Source: an uncultured Caryophanales bacterium
Lineage (GTDB): Bacteria > Bacillota_I > Bacilli_A > RFN20 > CAG-826
Direction: 5' to 3'
Length of the DNA stretch: 64,000 nt
Assembly (NCBI GenBank): GCA_946409515.1
Contig: CAMJWS010000005.1
Location: 1-64,000, forward strand
Part shown: positions 18,601 through 27,795 of the stretch, in pieces
Layout of the letters: the number at the start of each line of letters is the position of its first letter
How positions within the stretch are numbered: position 1 is the first letter of the stretch
Notes under the pieces: generated by a model
What the model saw: only the letters and a program-made list of their open reading frames with translations
Told to the model about the DNA's origin: nothing
Database searches by the model: none
Position numbers and translations under genes: made by a program

Positions 18601-19545
18601 ATGGCAAAGAAGATAATCTTCTACGTTCTTAAAAGATTAGGGTTAGGCATACTAACTTATCTTATTGTTGTGACCATTACTTTCTGGGTCATGCAATTAG
18701 TGCCAGGTGGTCCATGGACTAGAGAAAAAGCTCTTAGTGATGCAGTTATTGCCGCTTTGAACCAACGCTATGGTCTTGATCAACCACTATTTGTTCAATA
18801 TTTACGTTATCTAGTTAACGCAATTAGACTTCCTGTTCCTGACTTCGGTGTTTCTTATTACTACAAAGGTAGAGCAGTTACTGACATCATCTTCAATGGC
18901 TTTAAAGTCTCTCTTGGTGTTGGCGCTGCCGCAGCAGTCTTAGCCTTAGTAGTGGGCTTAGCCTTAGGTACATATGCCGCTACTCACCAAAATAAGTTCT
19001 TTGATAGAGCTATCATGGTTATAACTACTGCTAGTGTTGCAATGCCAAGTTTCGTTACCGCTTTAATCCTCTTATATATTTTCGCGGTTAATTTACACGT
19101 CGTGCCAACAAGTCCTGTCGGTGCTGAAGGCATCGGACCATATGTCTTACCTGTTATAGCGGCAAGCTTATACCCAACAGCGTATATTACAAGACTTGTT
19201 AGATCATCTACCTTAGATGTTATTGGCCAAGATTTTATGAGAACCGCTAAATCTAAAGGTTTAAAACCAGATCGTGTCTTAATAAAGCATGGCCTTAGAA
19301 ACTCTGTGACACCAGTTATTACATATTTTGGCCCAATGTTTGCCTCAATTATTACTGGTTCATTAGTTATTGAAAAAGTTTATCAACTACCAGGTGTTGG
19401 TAGAGAATTCATTAGATCAATTCAAAATCGTGACTACCCACTTATTATGGGTACCACTTGCTTATTAGCATTATTACTGATTATTTTCACTCTAATCAGT
19501 GATGTCGCCTATATTATCGTCAATCCTCGTGTTGACTTTGACTAG
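18601..19545 (+). CDS. oppB: Oligopeptide ABC transporter permease OppB
   Basis: A 314-aa inner permease of the Opp peptide importer. It has the typical N-terminal helix (VLKRLGLGILTYLIVVTITFWVMQ), the GGPW/LDQP extracellular segment, and the EAA-type cytoplasmic loop that contacts the ATPases (DVIGQDFMRTAKSKGLKPDRVLIKHGLRN). Six membrane helices are evident. It is the first gene of oppBCDF-oppA, with OppC as its heterodimer partner. The gene lies about 70 nt downstream of the predicted transcription start. Confidence 0.93.
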   Translation: MAKKIIFYVLKRLGLGILTYLIVVTITFWVMQLVPGGPWTREKALSDAVIAALNQRYGLDQPLFVQYLRYLVNAIRLPVPDFGVSYYYKGRAVTDIIFNGFKVSLGVGAAAAVLALVVGLALGTYAATHQNKFFDRAIMVITTASVAMPSFVTALILLYIFAVNLHVVPTSPVGAEGIGPYVLPVIAASLYPTAYITRLVRSSTLDVIGQDFMRTAKSKGLKPDRVLIKHGLRNSVTPVITYFGPMFASIITGSLVIEKVYQLPGVGREFIRSIQNRDYPLIMGTTCLLALLLIIFTLISDVAYIIVNPRVDFD

Positions 19546-19564
19546 AAAGGAGGGAAAAAAGAAC

Positions 19565-20632
19565 ATGAAAAAGAACCCGTTAAGTTTCCAAATCGATGTC
19601 GAAAAATTTGGTTCTGCTTCTGAAAGTGAAAAAAGAAGCACTAATTTAATGCGTCCTAATTCCACGTTCTTTATGGATGGCGTTAGAAGATTCGTTAAGA
19701 ATCCTGTCGCCATGGTTTCCTTCTGCTTCATTGTTATCGTCTTATTCATGGTCTTTATTGTTCCACTCTTCTATCCATACGCTTATGATGAAGTCATTTG
19801 TTACCGTTATGTTGATAGACCAGATGGTACATTTAATAGATTAATGCCATTTACATTTGCACAAGCGGAAAAAGACGCCATTGCTAATGGTGCTTATGTT
19901 CCTCCACATATCTTTGGTACTGACTCTAATGGTCACGATTACTTCATTCGTATCTTAGTTGGCGCTAGAACAAGCTTAATTGTTGGCTTCTTTGCCGCAG
20001 CGATTGTTTTAATCATCGGTGGTACTATTGGTGCTTTATGTGGCTTTATCGGTGGTAAGTTTGACTTAATCGTCATGAGAATTGTTGATGTTATCTATTC
20101 CTTACCAGATATCTTGATTATTATTCTTTTATCCGCGACTTTAGCAGCAGTTTTTGATGGTAACCAAGGTGGTGCATTAGCACAGCTTGGTTCTGGGTTC
20201 GTTGCTATCTTCGTTGTTTTCGCCCTTCTCTATTGGGTAGGTATGGCAAGACTAGTTAGAGGACAAGTCCTTGCTTTAAGAAAACAAGAATATGTTATGG
20301 CGGCACGCGCTAATGGTGCGGGTACTGGCAGAATCATTTTAAAGCACTTAATTCCTAATACCATGAGTGTCATCATCATCTCCGCTGCGTTACAAATCCC
20401 AAGTGCGATTTTCACCGAATCATTCCTCTCTTACTTAGGATTAGGTGTTAAATATCCAACTCCATCTTTAGGTAGCTTAGCCAGTGATGCTCAATCATAC
20501 ATCGTTGGTAATAACCCTAAAGAACTATTCTTATTCTTAATTCCGGCGATTTCGATTTGTTTAATCGTTTTATCGCTTAATCTTCTCGGCGATGGCTTAA
20601 GAGACGCCTTCGATCCAAAACTTCAGAAATAG
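19565..20632 (+). CDS. oppC: Oligopeptide ABC transporter permease OppC
   Basis: A 355-aa second permease of the Opp importer. It has an N-terminal cytoplasmic region of ~45 residues, a first helix (VAMVSFCFIVIVLFMVFIV), a large external loop with FGTDSNGHDYF, and the EAA loop (REQ-like RKQEYVMAARANGAGTGRIILKHLIPN). The ATG at 19565 has SD AAAGGAGG 9 nt upstream; longer in-frame extensions overlap the end of oppB and lack an SD. The external loop (residues ~65-110) is longer than usual, which may relate to docking of OppA. Confidence 0.93.
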   Translation: MKKNPLSFQIDVEKFGSASESEKRSTNLMRPNSTFFMDGVRRFVKNPVAMVSFCFIVIVLFMVFIVPLFYPYAYDEVICYRYVDRPDGTFNRLMPFTFAQAEKDAIANGAYVPPHIFGTDSNGHDYFIRILVGARTSLIVGFFAAAIVLIIGGTIGALCGFIGGKFDLIVMRIVDVIYSLPDILIIILLSATLAAVFDGNQGGALAQLGSGFVAIFVVFALLYWVGMARLVRGQVLALRKQEYVMAARANGAGTGRIILKHLIPNTMSVIIISAALQIPSAIFTESFLSYLGLGVKYPTPSLGSLASDAQSYIVGNNPKELFLFLIPAISICLIVLSLNLLGDGLRDAFDPKLQK

Positions 20633-20641
20633 GTGAACGGT

Positions 20642-22444
20642 ATGGCTAGACAATATAAGTTATTAGAAGTTGAAAACCTCAATACTTCGTTCAAGATTGA
20701 CGCTGGTAAAGTGTTATCCGTCAACGGTGTCTCTTTCACCTTGGAAAAAGGAAAAGTCTTAGGCATCGTTGGTGAATCTGGTTCAGGCAAATCAGTTACT
20801 GCATACTCAATCATGGGTATCTTAGATAAAAACGGTAAAGTCGATGGTGGCAAAATCATCTATAACGGTACCGATTTATTAAGAATTTCTGAAAGACAAA
20901 TGAGAGACATTCGTGGTAACCGTATCTCCATTATCTTCCAAGATGCGATGACCTCACTTAATCCAACTTGGACAATTGGTAATCAATTAAGAGAAGCAAT
21001 TCTTACACACGCTAGAGATCCAATTGAAGCAGCAGTCTATGACATTAGAAACGCGATTGAAAGTGATGAACAAAGACTTGTCTCCATGAGAAAAGGTATT
21101 GCTCACCACCCAGATAATCAAAAACTAAAAGATGACTATGCGACTATTGAAAAGAAATTAGTGGATGATAAAGCCGCTTTCGAAGTCGAATATAAGAAAG
21201 CTGTTGAACGCTATAAAGTAATGAAAAAGGAAGCGCGCGAAAAATATAAAGCCGCATTGCCAGAGTTCAAAGCAATCTACGATGGTTTCAAAAATGATCA
21301 ATATGACACTAATATTCCTCACTTTGATGAAGAAGTAGTGGATGAAGCTAGAAGGCTAAAAGACAATATCGAAAAGGCTGATGCTGATCTCCCAATCAAG
21401 CAAGATAAATACAAACAAGCCGCAGCGAACCTTAATGATTATCAAAAATCAAATGAAGCCGCTAAGAAAGAGGCTGAAAAGGCAGCTAAAGAAGCGGCTA
21501 AAAAGGCTCCAAAAAATAAAAAGGCTAAAAAAGAACCTAAAAAGAAAGAGCCAAAGCAAGTCGATGAAAAACTTCTAGCTCTTCAAAATGAAGTCTCTAA
21601 AGCAAAAGATGAACTCAATAAAGCTATTAGAGCTACTAAGAGAAGTAGAAGACTCTTCAGAAGACATGCTAGAAGAGCCAAGAGATGGTACTACTGGGAA
21701 TGTATTTCCGAATATAAGGAAACAAAATATTCCGCGAATAAGAAAGCATTAAAGATGCTTGAAGAGGTTGGTATCACAGAGCCAAAGAAGAGAATGAAAC
21801 AACACCCATTTGAAATGAGTGGTGGCATGCTCCAAAGAGCAATGATTGCGATGGCTTTAGTGGAAAGACCTGACATCTTAATCGCTGATGAACCAACAAC
21901 CGCGTTAGACGTCACCATCCAAGCCCAAATTCTTGAATTATTAAAGAAATTACAAAAAGAATACGGCATGGCTATCATTATCATCACTCACGACTTAGGC
22001 GTTGTTGCCCAAATCTGTGATGAAGTTGACATCATGTATGCCGGTAGAATCGTTGAAAGAGGCACAGTGGATGATATCTTCTACAATCCTCAACACGAAT
22101 ACACTAAAGGCTTATTAAACAGTATGCCTAAGCTTGATAGCAAAGGTAAACGACTCGAACCAATTCAAGGCAACCCAGTTGATCTCTTCTGCTTACCAAA
22201 AGGTTGTGCCTTCTCAAGTAGATGTAAAGAATGTATGGAAATCTGTATTGAGAGATATCCAGAAGAAGTGCAATACGATGAGAAAGGTCACGCCGCTAGT
22301 TGCTGGAAGATGATTAAAAAACTCTATGAAGAAGGAAAAATTGACATCGTTAACGGTGTGCCTGAAGGTAAACCACTAATGTATAACGGTGCCATTATCG
22401 CCAATAAGAAAAAAGAAAGGAGCAAAAATGAACAAAGCAAATAA
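20642..22444 (+). CDS. oppD: Oligopeptide ABC transporter ATPase OppD with a large coiled-coil insertion
   Basis: An ATPase of 600 aa, where OppD is normally ~340. Walker A GESGSGKS is near residue 46 and the Q-loop ([12 protein letters not shown]) near 97. About 240 extra residues then run from ~125 to ~370, rich in Lys, Ala and Glu with heptad-like spacing ([18 protein letters not shown]), before the signature MSGGMLQRA near 392 and Walker [13 protein letters not shown]. The C-terminal oligopeptide-transporter segment with cysteines ([14 protein letters not shown]) is present. The insertion is in frame with intact motifs both sides, so it is not a frameshift. ATG 20642 follows SD AGGTGA. 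oppF begins inside its 3' end. Confidence 0.93.
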   Translation: MARQYKLLEVENLNTSFKIDAGKVLSVNGVSFTLEKGKVLGIVGESGSGKSVTAYSIMGILDKNGKVDGGKIIYNGTDLLRISERQMRDIRGNRISIIFQDAMTSLNPTWTIGNQLREAILTHARDPIEAAVYDIRNAIESDEQRLVSMRKGIAHHPDNQKLKDDYATIEKKLVDDKAAFEVEYKKAVERYKVMKKEAREKYKAALPEFKAIYDGFKNDQYDTNIPHFDEEVVDEARRLKDNIEKADADLPIKQDKYKQAAANLNDYQKSNEAAKKEAEKAAKEAAKKAPKNKKAKKEPKKKEPKQVDEKLLALQNEVSKAKDELNKAIRATKRSRRLFRRHARRAKRWYYWECISEYKETKYSANKKALKMLEEVGITEPKKRMKQHPFEMSGGMLQRAMIAMALVERPDILIADEPTTALDVTIQAQILELLKKLQKEYGMAIIIITHDLGVVAQICDEVDIMYAGRIVERGTVDDIFYNPQHEYTKGLLNSMPKLDSKGKRLEPIQGNPVDLFCLPKGCAFSSRCKECMEICIERYPEEVQYDEKGHAASCWKMIKKLYEEGKIDIVNGVPEGKPLMYNGAIIANKKKERSKNEQSK

Positions 22445-23696
22445 AGAACAATTTGATAGAGACATCAATCGTGATCCTAATCAAGATTTGTCTTTATTAG
22501 ATCAAGAAGTCAAAAAAGTCAAACGTGACATCAAAGATGACGACTATATCTTGGAAGTTAAAAACTTAAAGATGTATTTCCCAATCGCGACTTCTGTCTT
22601 TAAAACTGTTCCTTTAAAAGCGGTCGATGATGTTTCATTCAAGATTAGAAGAGGTGAAACATTAGGCCTTGTTGGTGAATCAGGATGTGGCAAAACTACT
22701 TTAGGTAGAGCTATCCTTCAACTCTATAAACCTACCAGCGGTCAAGTCATCTTCAATGGTGAAGAAATTAAGGGTAAAGCCGCATTACAAGAATTTAGAA
22801 AGAAAGCAACTATCGTCTTTCAAGATCCTTATTCTTCTCTTGATCCAAGAATGACTGTTAACGACATCATTAGTGAACCTCTTAGAATTCACCATACATG
22901 TCGAAAAGACGCGATGAATGCTCGTAAGGTCTATAAAGAAGAAAGCCCTGCAATTATCGCTAGAATCAAGCAACTTGAAAAAGAATATAAGGCGCTTGTG
23001 GCGCAAAAAGATGTTAGTAGATCAAAGCTCGAAAATAAGAAACAAGAACTTGTAGAAGAAAGAAAACATCTCAAAGAACTCAGGAATCAATGTAGTGAAA
23101 GATACTACATGAATAAGCGCGTCGCAGACTTAATGGAAGCCGTAGGCTTAAGTAAAGAACACGCTTCACGTTATGTACACGCTTTCTCTGGTGGTCAGCG
23201 TCAAAGAATTGGTATCGCTAGAGCGTTAGCCTCATCTCCAGAATTCATTATGTGTGATGAACCAGTCAGTGCTCTTGACGTTTCCATTCAAGCGCAAATC
23301 CTTAATACGTTCCAAGATTTACAAAAACAATTTGGTTTAACGTATCTATTCGTGGCTCATAACTTATTAGTTGTGAAACACATCTCAGACCGTATTGCAG
23401 TTATGTATCTCGGTCACATTGTTGAACTCGCCAATTCGCAAGAATTGTACGATAACCCCCTCCATCCATATACGATATCACTCCTATCATCTATACCAGA
23501 ACCTGACCCAAAGAAAGCCAGGGCCAATAAGAGACAGATCTTAGAGGGTGATATACCATCTCCACTTAAAGCTCCAAGTGGTTGCCCATTCAGAACAAGG
23601 TGCCCTAAGGCTACGCCTGAATGTGCGAACAAACTTCCAGAATTAAGGGAGATTAGCAAGGAACACTTTGTTGCTTGCCGACTATTCGACGAATAG
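22428..23696 (+). CDS. oppF: Oligopeptide ABC transporter ATPase OppF with a shorter coiled-coil insertion
   Basis: A 422-aa second ATPase. Walker [10 protein letters not shown] near residue 82, Q-loop [11 protein letters not shown], signature [14 protein letters not shown] and Walker [13 protein letters not shown] are intact. Between the Q-loop and signature (~157-229) sits an extra ~70-residue charged helix ([27 protein letters not shown]), at the same place as the larger insertion in OppD. The C-terminal cysteine segment ([14 protein letters not shown]) is typical of Opp ATPases. The start at 22428 has SD AAAGGAG and overlaps oppD by 17 nt. Confidence 0.93.
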   Translation: MNKANKEQFDRDINRDPNQDLSLLDQEVKKVKRDIKDDDYILEVKNLKMYFPIATSVFKTVPLKAVDDVSFKIRRGETLGLVGESGCGKTTLGRAILQLYKPTSGQVIFNGEEIKGKAALQEFRKKATIVFQDPYSSLDPRMTVNDIISEPLRIHHTCRKDAMNARKVYKEESPAIIARIKQLEKEYKALVAQKDVSRSKLENKKQELVEERKHLKELRNQCSERYYMNKRVADLMEAVGLSKEHASRYVHAFSGGQRQRIGIARALASSPEFIMCDEPVSALDVSIQAQILNTFQDLQKQFGLTYLFVAHNLLVVKHISDRIAVMYLGHIVELANSQELYDNPLHPYTISLLSSIPEPDPKKARANKRQILEGDIPSPLKAPSGCPFRTRCPKATPECANKLPELREISKEHFVACRLFDE

Positions 23697-23739
23697 TCAA
23701 ATGACCATATATAACGCCGAGAGGCTTATATAGGTTTCT

Positions 23740-23764
23740 AAAAAGTACAGCGAAGGTGCTTTTT
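23740..23764 (+). terminator. Weak terminator/attenuator hairpin between oppF and oppA
   Basis: A 9-bp stem AAAAAGTAC/GTGCTTTTT (one G-U) with a 7-nt loop, followed by GG rather than a longer T-run. Such partial terminators or 3'-stabilising hairpins commonly set different levels of binding protein and transporter mRNA. Confidence 0.5.
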
Positions 23765-23804
23765 GGAAAAAACAAATTCTAATTTTAATAAAGGAGGAAA
23801 TGCT

Positions 23805-25643
23805 ATGAAAATTAGAAAAAACTCATGGCTCGTTCTCGCTGGTACAGCGGCTATGGCATTAGCTGCCTGTGGCGGTCCAAAGAGCCAATCTCTTACAGTC
23901 TGTTTAGCTAGTGAACCACAATCTCTCGACCCAGCATTAAACTCTGCGGTTGACGGTGCCACTATGTTAGTCCACTTAGACAGTGGTCTTTATCGTTATC
24001 AAAAGAAAGGCGATGCTCTTGAATTAACTCTCGACTTAGCCGAAGAGATTTCAAAAGCACAAGCCGAAGTTATCGACCATGAACCAGATGGTGACGGTTG
24101 GAAAGAAGTTAAATATCCTAACGGCACAAGATATACCGTTAAACTTCGTAAGGGTATTAAATGGTCCGACGGTTCCGCAATTACTGCTGATGACTTCATC
24201 TATTCCTGGAACAGAGCTAGTGGTGCTTCTTTAGGTGGCGACTACTGCTATATGTTCGAACAAATCGCTGATGGTGTTGCCCATGAAACTGATGATGCAG
24301 CCTACCCATCACTTGCACTTAAGAAAGTAGACGACAGAACATTCACTTTCGACGTGATGGTAGACGTTCCATACATGGATCAACTCTTAGCCTTCCCAAC
24401 ATACTTCCCAGTCCAAAAAGCGGCTATTGACGCTAACGACAGCGAAGAAGCTGGTACATGGGCTACAAATCCATCCACATTCGTTTCTTGTGGTGCTTAC
24501 AAGATGTCAGCTTGGGAACACAATTCCTACATCACACTTGTTAAGAATCCTAACTACTGGGATGCCAAGAACATTAAATTAGACAAGATTACCTTCGCAC
24601 TTTCTGATGATGATAATGCTATGTTGGCCTCTTATAAGTCAGGCGAATATCAAATGATCGACAGTGTTCCAAATGAACAAATCGACACCTTGAAGAAGGA
24701 CTTCCCAAATGAATTCGTTATCGCTGGTCAAATGGGTACATACTACATCTCATTCAACGTTAACTCCACAGTCTTTGAAAAAGCTGCTGATGAAGCTGCT
24801 AGAGCTAAAGTTAGAAGAGCGTTAGGTTTATTCATCGACAGAGAATACATCGTTAAAGAAATTGGTAAAGCTGGCCAAATCCCAGCCAACGCCTTCGTCT
24901 CCGCAGGTTTAAGTGACCCAGCCGGTGGTGAATTCGTTGATCACAATGGTAAAGCTCGTGATGGTAAAGGCTATTACGACAAGGGCGAAACTGATGAAGC
25001 TTATGCCGCTAACATCGCTGAAGCTGTTGCTTTATTAAAAGAAGTTGGCTATGCCTACGATGAAACTCAAAAGAAATTCACAGACTTCCCAGCCTTCAAG
25101 TACTTGTACAATACTTCTTCAGGTCACCAAGCCATTGCTGAAAACGTCAGAGACACATTAGCAAGATATGGCATTACCGTTAACCTTGAAAACCAAGACT
25201 GGAGCCAATTCTTACAAACCAGAAAAGAAGGTAACTATGACGTTGCTCGTAATGGTTGGGTTGCTGACTACGATGATCCATCTTCATACTTAACAATGTG
25301 GACCACTGTTTCCGGTAACAATGACTGCCAATTCGGTAAAGGTGATCATAAAGACGCTGCTGTCTACGAAGCAGACTTAAATAACAACGGCACAATCGAA
25401 GACAACGAAAAGAACCTCACATGGGCTCAATCATATGACGTTTTAATGAACAACGCTGCTAAAGAAACAGATCCAGCAAAAAGATTCCAAATCTTGCACG
25501 CTGCTGAAGACGTCTTAATGTCCACAGGTGCTATCTGCCCAATCTACTACTACACAGATATTTATATGCTCAAGAGTAACGTTGAAGGATTCTTCTCCTC
25601 ACCATTAGGATACAAATTCTTCATGTACTGCAACGTTAAATAA
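23805..25643 (+). CDS. oppA: Oligopeptide-binding lipoprotein OppA
   Basis: A 612-aa solute-binding protein (SBP_bac_5 family) anchored by lipidation at LAAC-G (Cys near residue 21). Family motifs are clear: EPQSLDPALNSAVDG, KWSDGSAITADDFIYSW, NPNYWDA, and the Asp/Glu-rich ligand-binding lobes. It captures extracellular peptides for OppBCDF. The ATG at 23805 has a strong SD (AAAGGAGG); upstream in-frame codons would disrupt the signal peptide. Placement after oppF, behind a hairpin, fits separate tuning of its level. The codons look strongly biased, consistent with high expression. Confidence 0.95.
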   Translation: MKIRKNSWLVLAGTAAMALAACGGPKSQSLTVCLASEPQSLDPALNSAVDGATMLVHLDSGLYRYQKKGDALELTLDLAEEISKAQAEVIDHEPDGDGWKEVKYPNGTRYTVKLRKGIKWSDGSAITADDFIYSWNRASGASLGGDYCYMFEQIADGVAHETDDAAYPSLALKKVDDRTFTFDVMVDVPYMDQLLAFPTYFPVQKAAIDANDSEEAGTWATNPSTFVSCGAYKMSAWEHNSYITLVKNPNYWDAKNIKLDKITFALSDDDNAMLASYKSGEYQMIDSVPNEQIDTLKKDFPNEFVIAGQMGTYYISFNVNSTVFEKAADEAARAKVRRALGLFIDREYIVKEIGKAGQIPANAFVSAGLSDPAGGEFVDHNGKARDGKGYYDKGETDEAYAANIAEAVALLKEVGYAYDETQKKFTDFPAFKYLYNTSSGHQAIAENVRDTLARYGITVNLENQDWSQFLQTRKEGNYDVARNGWVADYDDPSSYLTMWTTVSGNNDCQFGKGDHKDAAVYEADLNNNGTIEDNEKNLTWAQSYDVLMNNAAKETDPAKRFQILHAAEDVLMSTGAICPIYYYTDIYMLKSNVEGFFSSPLGYKFFMYCNVK

Positions 25644-25665
25644 TCTTTGATAATCGTGTTTAACA

Positions 25666-25699
25666 AAAGGCCTCTTGCTTAACGCAAGGGGCTTTCTTT
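25666..25699 (+). terminator. Terminator of the opp operon
   Basis: Strong hairpin AAAGGCCTCTTGC/GCAAGGGGCTTT with loop TTAAC, followed by CTTTT. Confidence 0.88.
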
Positions 25700-25738
25700 T
25701 ATATTTACAATCAAAATCCATTATGATTGAATATTCTT

Positions 25739-25790
25739 AGTCGGTTGATATAGCGACCCTAATGAGTGGGACTTCGATACCGACTTTTTC
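25739..25790 (+). ncRNA. Structured RNA-like unit, copy 1 of 2
   Basis: The unit opens AGTCGGTTGATATAGCG, has a CCC/GGG inner arm, then CTTCGATACCGACT and TTTTT. The outer stem AGTCGGT/ACCGACT is perfect and is followed by a T-run, so the 3' end is a terminator-like hairpin. A TATGAT -10-like box lies at 25722-25727, about 12 nt upstream. It looks like a free-standing ~50-nt transcript rather than a leader, since no plus-strand gene follows closely. Copy 2 shares the internal sequences but has compensatory changes in the stem. I do not recognise the family. Confidence 0.55.
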
Positions 25791-25825
25791 TTTACATCAG
25801 TAATCTGCTATGTTTTAATTAATTT

Positions 25826-25876
25826 AGTCAGTTGATATAGCGTCCTTAATTGAGATGCTTCGATACTGACTTTTTA
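25826..25876 (+). ncRNA. Structured RNA-like unit, copy 2 of 2
   Basis: Same layout as the unit 87 nt upstream: AGTCAGTTGATATAGCG, an inner arm pairing GCGTC with GATGC, CTTCGATACTGACT, then TTTTT. The outer stem is AGTCAGT/ACTGACT, so the G-C pair of copy 1 is an A-T pair here: covariation that supports a real structure. TGCTATGTT at 25806-25814 is an extended -10-like box. The T-run overlaps the last codons of the minus-strand basic protein gene, so the two transcripts would be convergent. Confidence 0.55.
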
Positions 25877-26170
25877 TTTTTTCTTAATTCTTTTAACTTT
25901 TCGTTTATCGTTTGGATGAAATTTCCATCCTTCTCTTTTCTTGTCAAAGGATTCATTTTCATCTATATAAACTTTAGGAATTAAATACACATCTTGATTT
26001 GACTTGGGATTAGGATGTTTATAAAGCCTTATATTCTTTTTGATTCTCTTATGTTCTTTTCTAACAGACTTGGAAGATAAAATGATATTTTTTCTTTTGG
26101 AACCAACATCCTTGAATAAATAAGAATAATGTTTTCTTCTTCGATTGTATCTAAATTCGCTTCGTGACAT
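25874..26170 (-). CDS. Small, very basic protein of unknown function
   Basis: A 98-aa protein rich in Lys and Arg, beginning MSRSEFRYNRRRKHYSYL and ending in KRKVKRIKKK. No signal peptide or membrane helix is seen. The charge suggests nucleic-acid binding, but I do not recognise a named family. The minus-strand start has SD AGGAGG at good spacing, but that SD is the 3' arm of a strong hairpin (26171-26207), so translation or transcription is probably conditional. It is divergent from the glycosyltransferase at 26264 and converges on the small-RNA-like unit. Confidence 0.7.
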   Translation of the reverse strand: MSRSEFRYNRRRKHYSYLFKDVGSKRKNIILSSKSVRKEHKRIKKNIRLYKHPNPKSNQDVYLIPKVYIDENESFDKKREGWKFHPNDKRKVKRIKKK

Positions 26171-26207
26171 AAAAAGCCTCCTATTAATTAAATAGGGAGG
26201 TTTTTTG
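26171..26207. promoter_or_regulatory. Hairpin masking the SD of the basic-protein gene; also terminator-like
   Basis: On the plus strand GCCTCCTATT pairs with AATAGGGAGG, extended by flanking A/T runs. Read on the minus strand, the downstream arm contains AGGAGG, the SD of the gene starting at 26170, and the upstream arm carries the complementary CCTCC; TTTTT then runs into the ATG. It may act as an attenuator or thermometer-like switch. On the plus strand the following TTTTTTG would allow termination. Confidence 0.6.
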
Positions 26208-26263
26208 ATTTTTGTCCGAAAAAGTTATGCAAATATACAAAAAAAGATACAATAATAAGTGCT

Positions 26264-27334
26264 ATGGAAAAAATTAGAATCAATATGTTATCACAAGCCA
26301 CATCTGTTGATGGTCAAGGTGTTGGCAGTGCTTATATCGAACAAGTCGCATTGGTAAAAGAAAATGATGATATCTTTGAAGTGGAAATCAATTCAAAGAA
26401 ATCCAACTTTGATATTTATCATATGCATACATTTAATCCTCAATATGTGATGAGATTAAATAGACGTCATATTAATGTCACTTATGTGCACTGCTTACCT
26501 GAAACATTTGATGGCTCACTTAAAATGCCTAAGCCAATTTTCTGGGCATTTAAGAAATATGTTAAACACGCTTATAAGAAAGCCGATGAAGCAGTAGTGG
26601 TTAACCCTATCTTTATTGAACCATTAGTGAAACTTGGTTTAAAAAGAGAAAACATTACTTATATTCCTAACTTCGTGGATCATGAAAAATTCCATGAATT
26701 ACCTTTAGAAGAAAGAAACGCTTTAAGAGATAAATACGGTATCCCTCATGATAAGTTCGTCATTATGGGATGCGGACAAGTTCAAACAAGAAAAGGTGTT
26801 AAAGATTATGTTGAATGTGCGAAACGTAATCCAGATAAAGTCTTCGTTTGGGCGGGTGGCTTCTCCTTTGGTTCTATGACTGATGGTTATAAAGAACTTA
26901 AAGCCATCATGGATAATCCTCCAGAAAATGTGAAGTTCATTGGTATTATTCCAAGAACTGAAATGAACGGCATCTTCAATATGTGTGATTTATTATTCAT
27001 GCCATCATTTGATGAATTATTCCCAATGTCTATCTTAGAAGCTGTTAATTCTAGAAAACCTGTCTTGTTACGTAATCTAGAGTTATATGAAGATATCTTA
27101 TTCGTTAATAAAGATACATATGCAAAAGCCCCTGATGTTGATGGCTTCTGTGAACAAATCAATAAGTTAGCCACAGATAAGAAATATTACGAACACTATC
27201 AAGAAGGTAGTAAATATATCTCAGACTTCTATAGTAAGGAGCACGTTAAGAATCTTTGGCGAGAATATTATCAAAGAATCTATAACAAGTGGGCGCCACT
27301 TAAGAAATTAAAAACAAGAAAGAAAAATAAATAA
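26264..27334 (+). CDS. GT4-family glycosyltransferase
   Basis: A 356-aa GT-B enzyme. The N-terminal domain has INMLSQATSVDGQGVGSAY and IYHMHTFNP, seen in Bacillota glycolipid/LTA glycosyltransferases. The C-terminal domain has GCGQVQTRKGVKDYVE and the E-x7-E motif region DELFPMSILEAVNSRKPVLLR (~residues 245-265). It probably adds a hexose to a lipid or polymer at the membrane inner face; the acceptor is unknown. A TACAAT box ends ~9 nt before the ATG without an SD, suggesting a leaderless start. Together with the gene at 3721 it could form a two-step glucolipid pathway. Confidence 0.78.
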   Translation: MEKIRINMLSQATSVDGQGVGSAYIEQVALVKENDDIFEVEINSKKSNFDIYHMHTFNPQYVMRLNRRHINVTYVHCLPETFDGSLKMPKPIFWAFKKYVKHAYKKADEAVVVNPIFIEPLVKLGLKRENITYIPNFVDHEKFHELPLEERNALRDKYGIPHDKFVIMGCGQVQTRKGVKDYVECAKRNPDKVFVWAGGFSFGSMTDGYKELKAIMDNPPENVKFIGIIPRTEMNGIFNMCDLLFMPSFDELFPMSILEAVNSRKPVLLRNLELYEDILFVNKDTYAKAPDVDGFCEQINKLATDKKYYEHYQEGSKYISDFYSKEHVKNLWREYYQRIYNKWAPLKKLKTRKKNK

Positions 27335-27344
27335 AGGAACCAAT

Positions 27345-27761
27345 ATGAGTAAATTATTCGACACACTGTTTTCTTATGGATTTCACGATACAACAATATC
27401 AAATATAAAAGTCTGTGAACATCAAGTAAAAGTGCATTTTGATAAAGGTTTATACGCTTTAGATAAAAATGGCAGAGAAACAGAACTTACAAAGCCTATT
27501 GTTTTAGTTATTGATATTGATAAAAATCATGGTCTTGTCGCTTCACAAACTGTCACCGTCCTAAGATACTCTAATAAGAGGTTTCATAAAGGATTAAAAC
27601 GTTTAGATGTTGAAGAAATCAAAGAATCAGAATTAGCGAACCTATTAATTGGAAACGTCTACTATTCTGACTTTAATAACACGGTATTATTTGAAGCGTT
27701 TGGGAATGGTTGCTCCTATTACATTAATATTTCAGAATGTGTAGGATTCAAATTTGAATAA
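27345..27761 (+). CDS. Conserved-looking hypothetical protein, 138 aa
   Basis: A soluble, mixed alpha/beta protein starting MSKLFDTLFSYGFHDTTISNIKV, without signal peptide or membrane helix. The opening GFHDTTI..IKV pattern resembles small immunity-like or DUF proteins that begin with a GxHD segment, but I cannot name a family. It lies 10 nt after the glycosyltransferase with SD AAAGGAA, so it is co-transcribed. Confidence 0.65.
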   Translation: MSKLFDTLFSYGFHDTTISNIKVCEHQVKVHFDKGLYALDKNGRETELTKPIVLVIDIDKNHGLVASQTVTVLRYSNKRFHKGLKRLDVEEIKESELANLLIGNVYYSDFNNTVLFEAFGNGCSYYINISECVGFKFE

Positions 27762-27780
27762 ATAAGTAATAGCGTAATTA

Positions 27781-27789
27781 TGCTATTAT
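27781..27789 (+). promoter_or_regulatory. Extended -10 promoter 6 nt before a start codon
   Basis: TGCTATTAT (TG at 27781-27782, -10 hexamer 27784-27789) ends 6 nt before the ATG at 27796. Transcription would begin at or next to the start codon. Confidence 0.6.
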
Positions 27790-27795
27790 GACTTC

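Noticed and set aside
21381-21578. Lys-rich overlapping frame inside oppD
   Set aside because: It is an out-of-frame reading of the Lys/Ala-rich coiled-coil insertion; the OppD frame has all ATPase motifs.
25739-25876. CRISPR-like repeat pair after oppA
   Set aside because: Only two imperfect copies, with compensatory stem changes and T-runs and no cas genes; better explained as structured RNAs.
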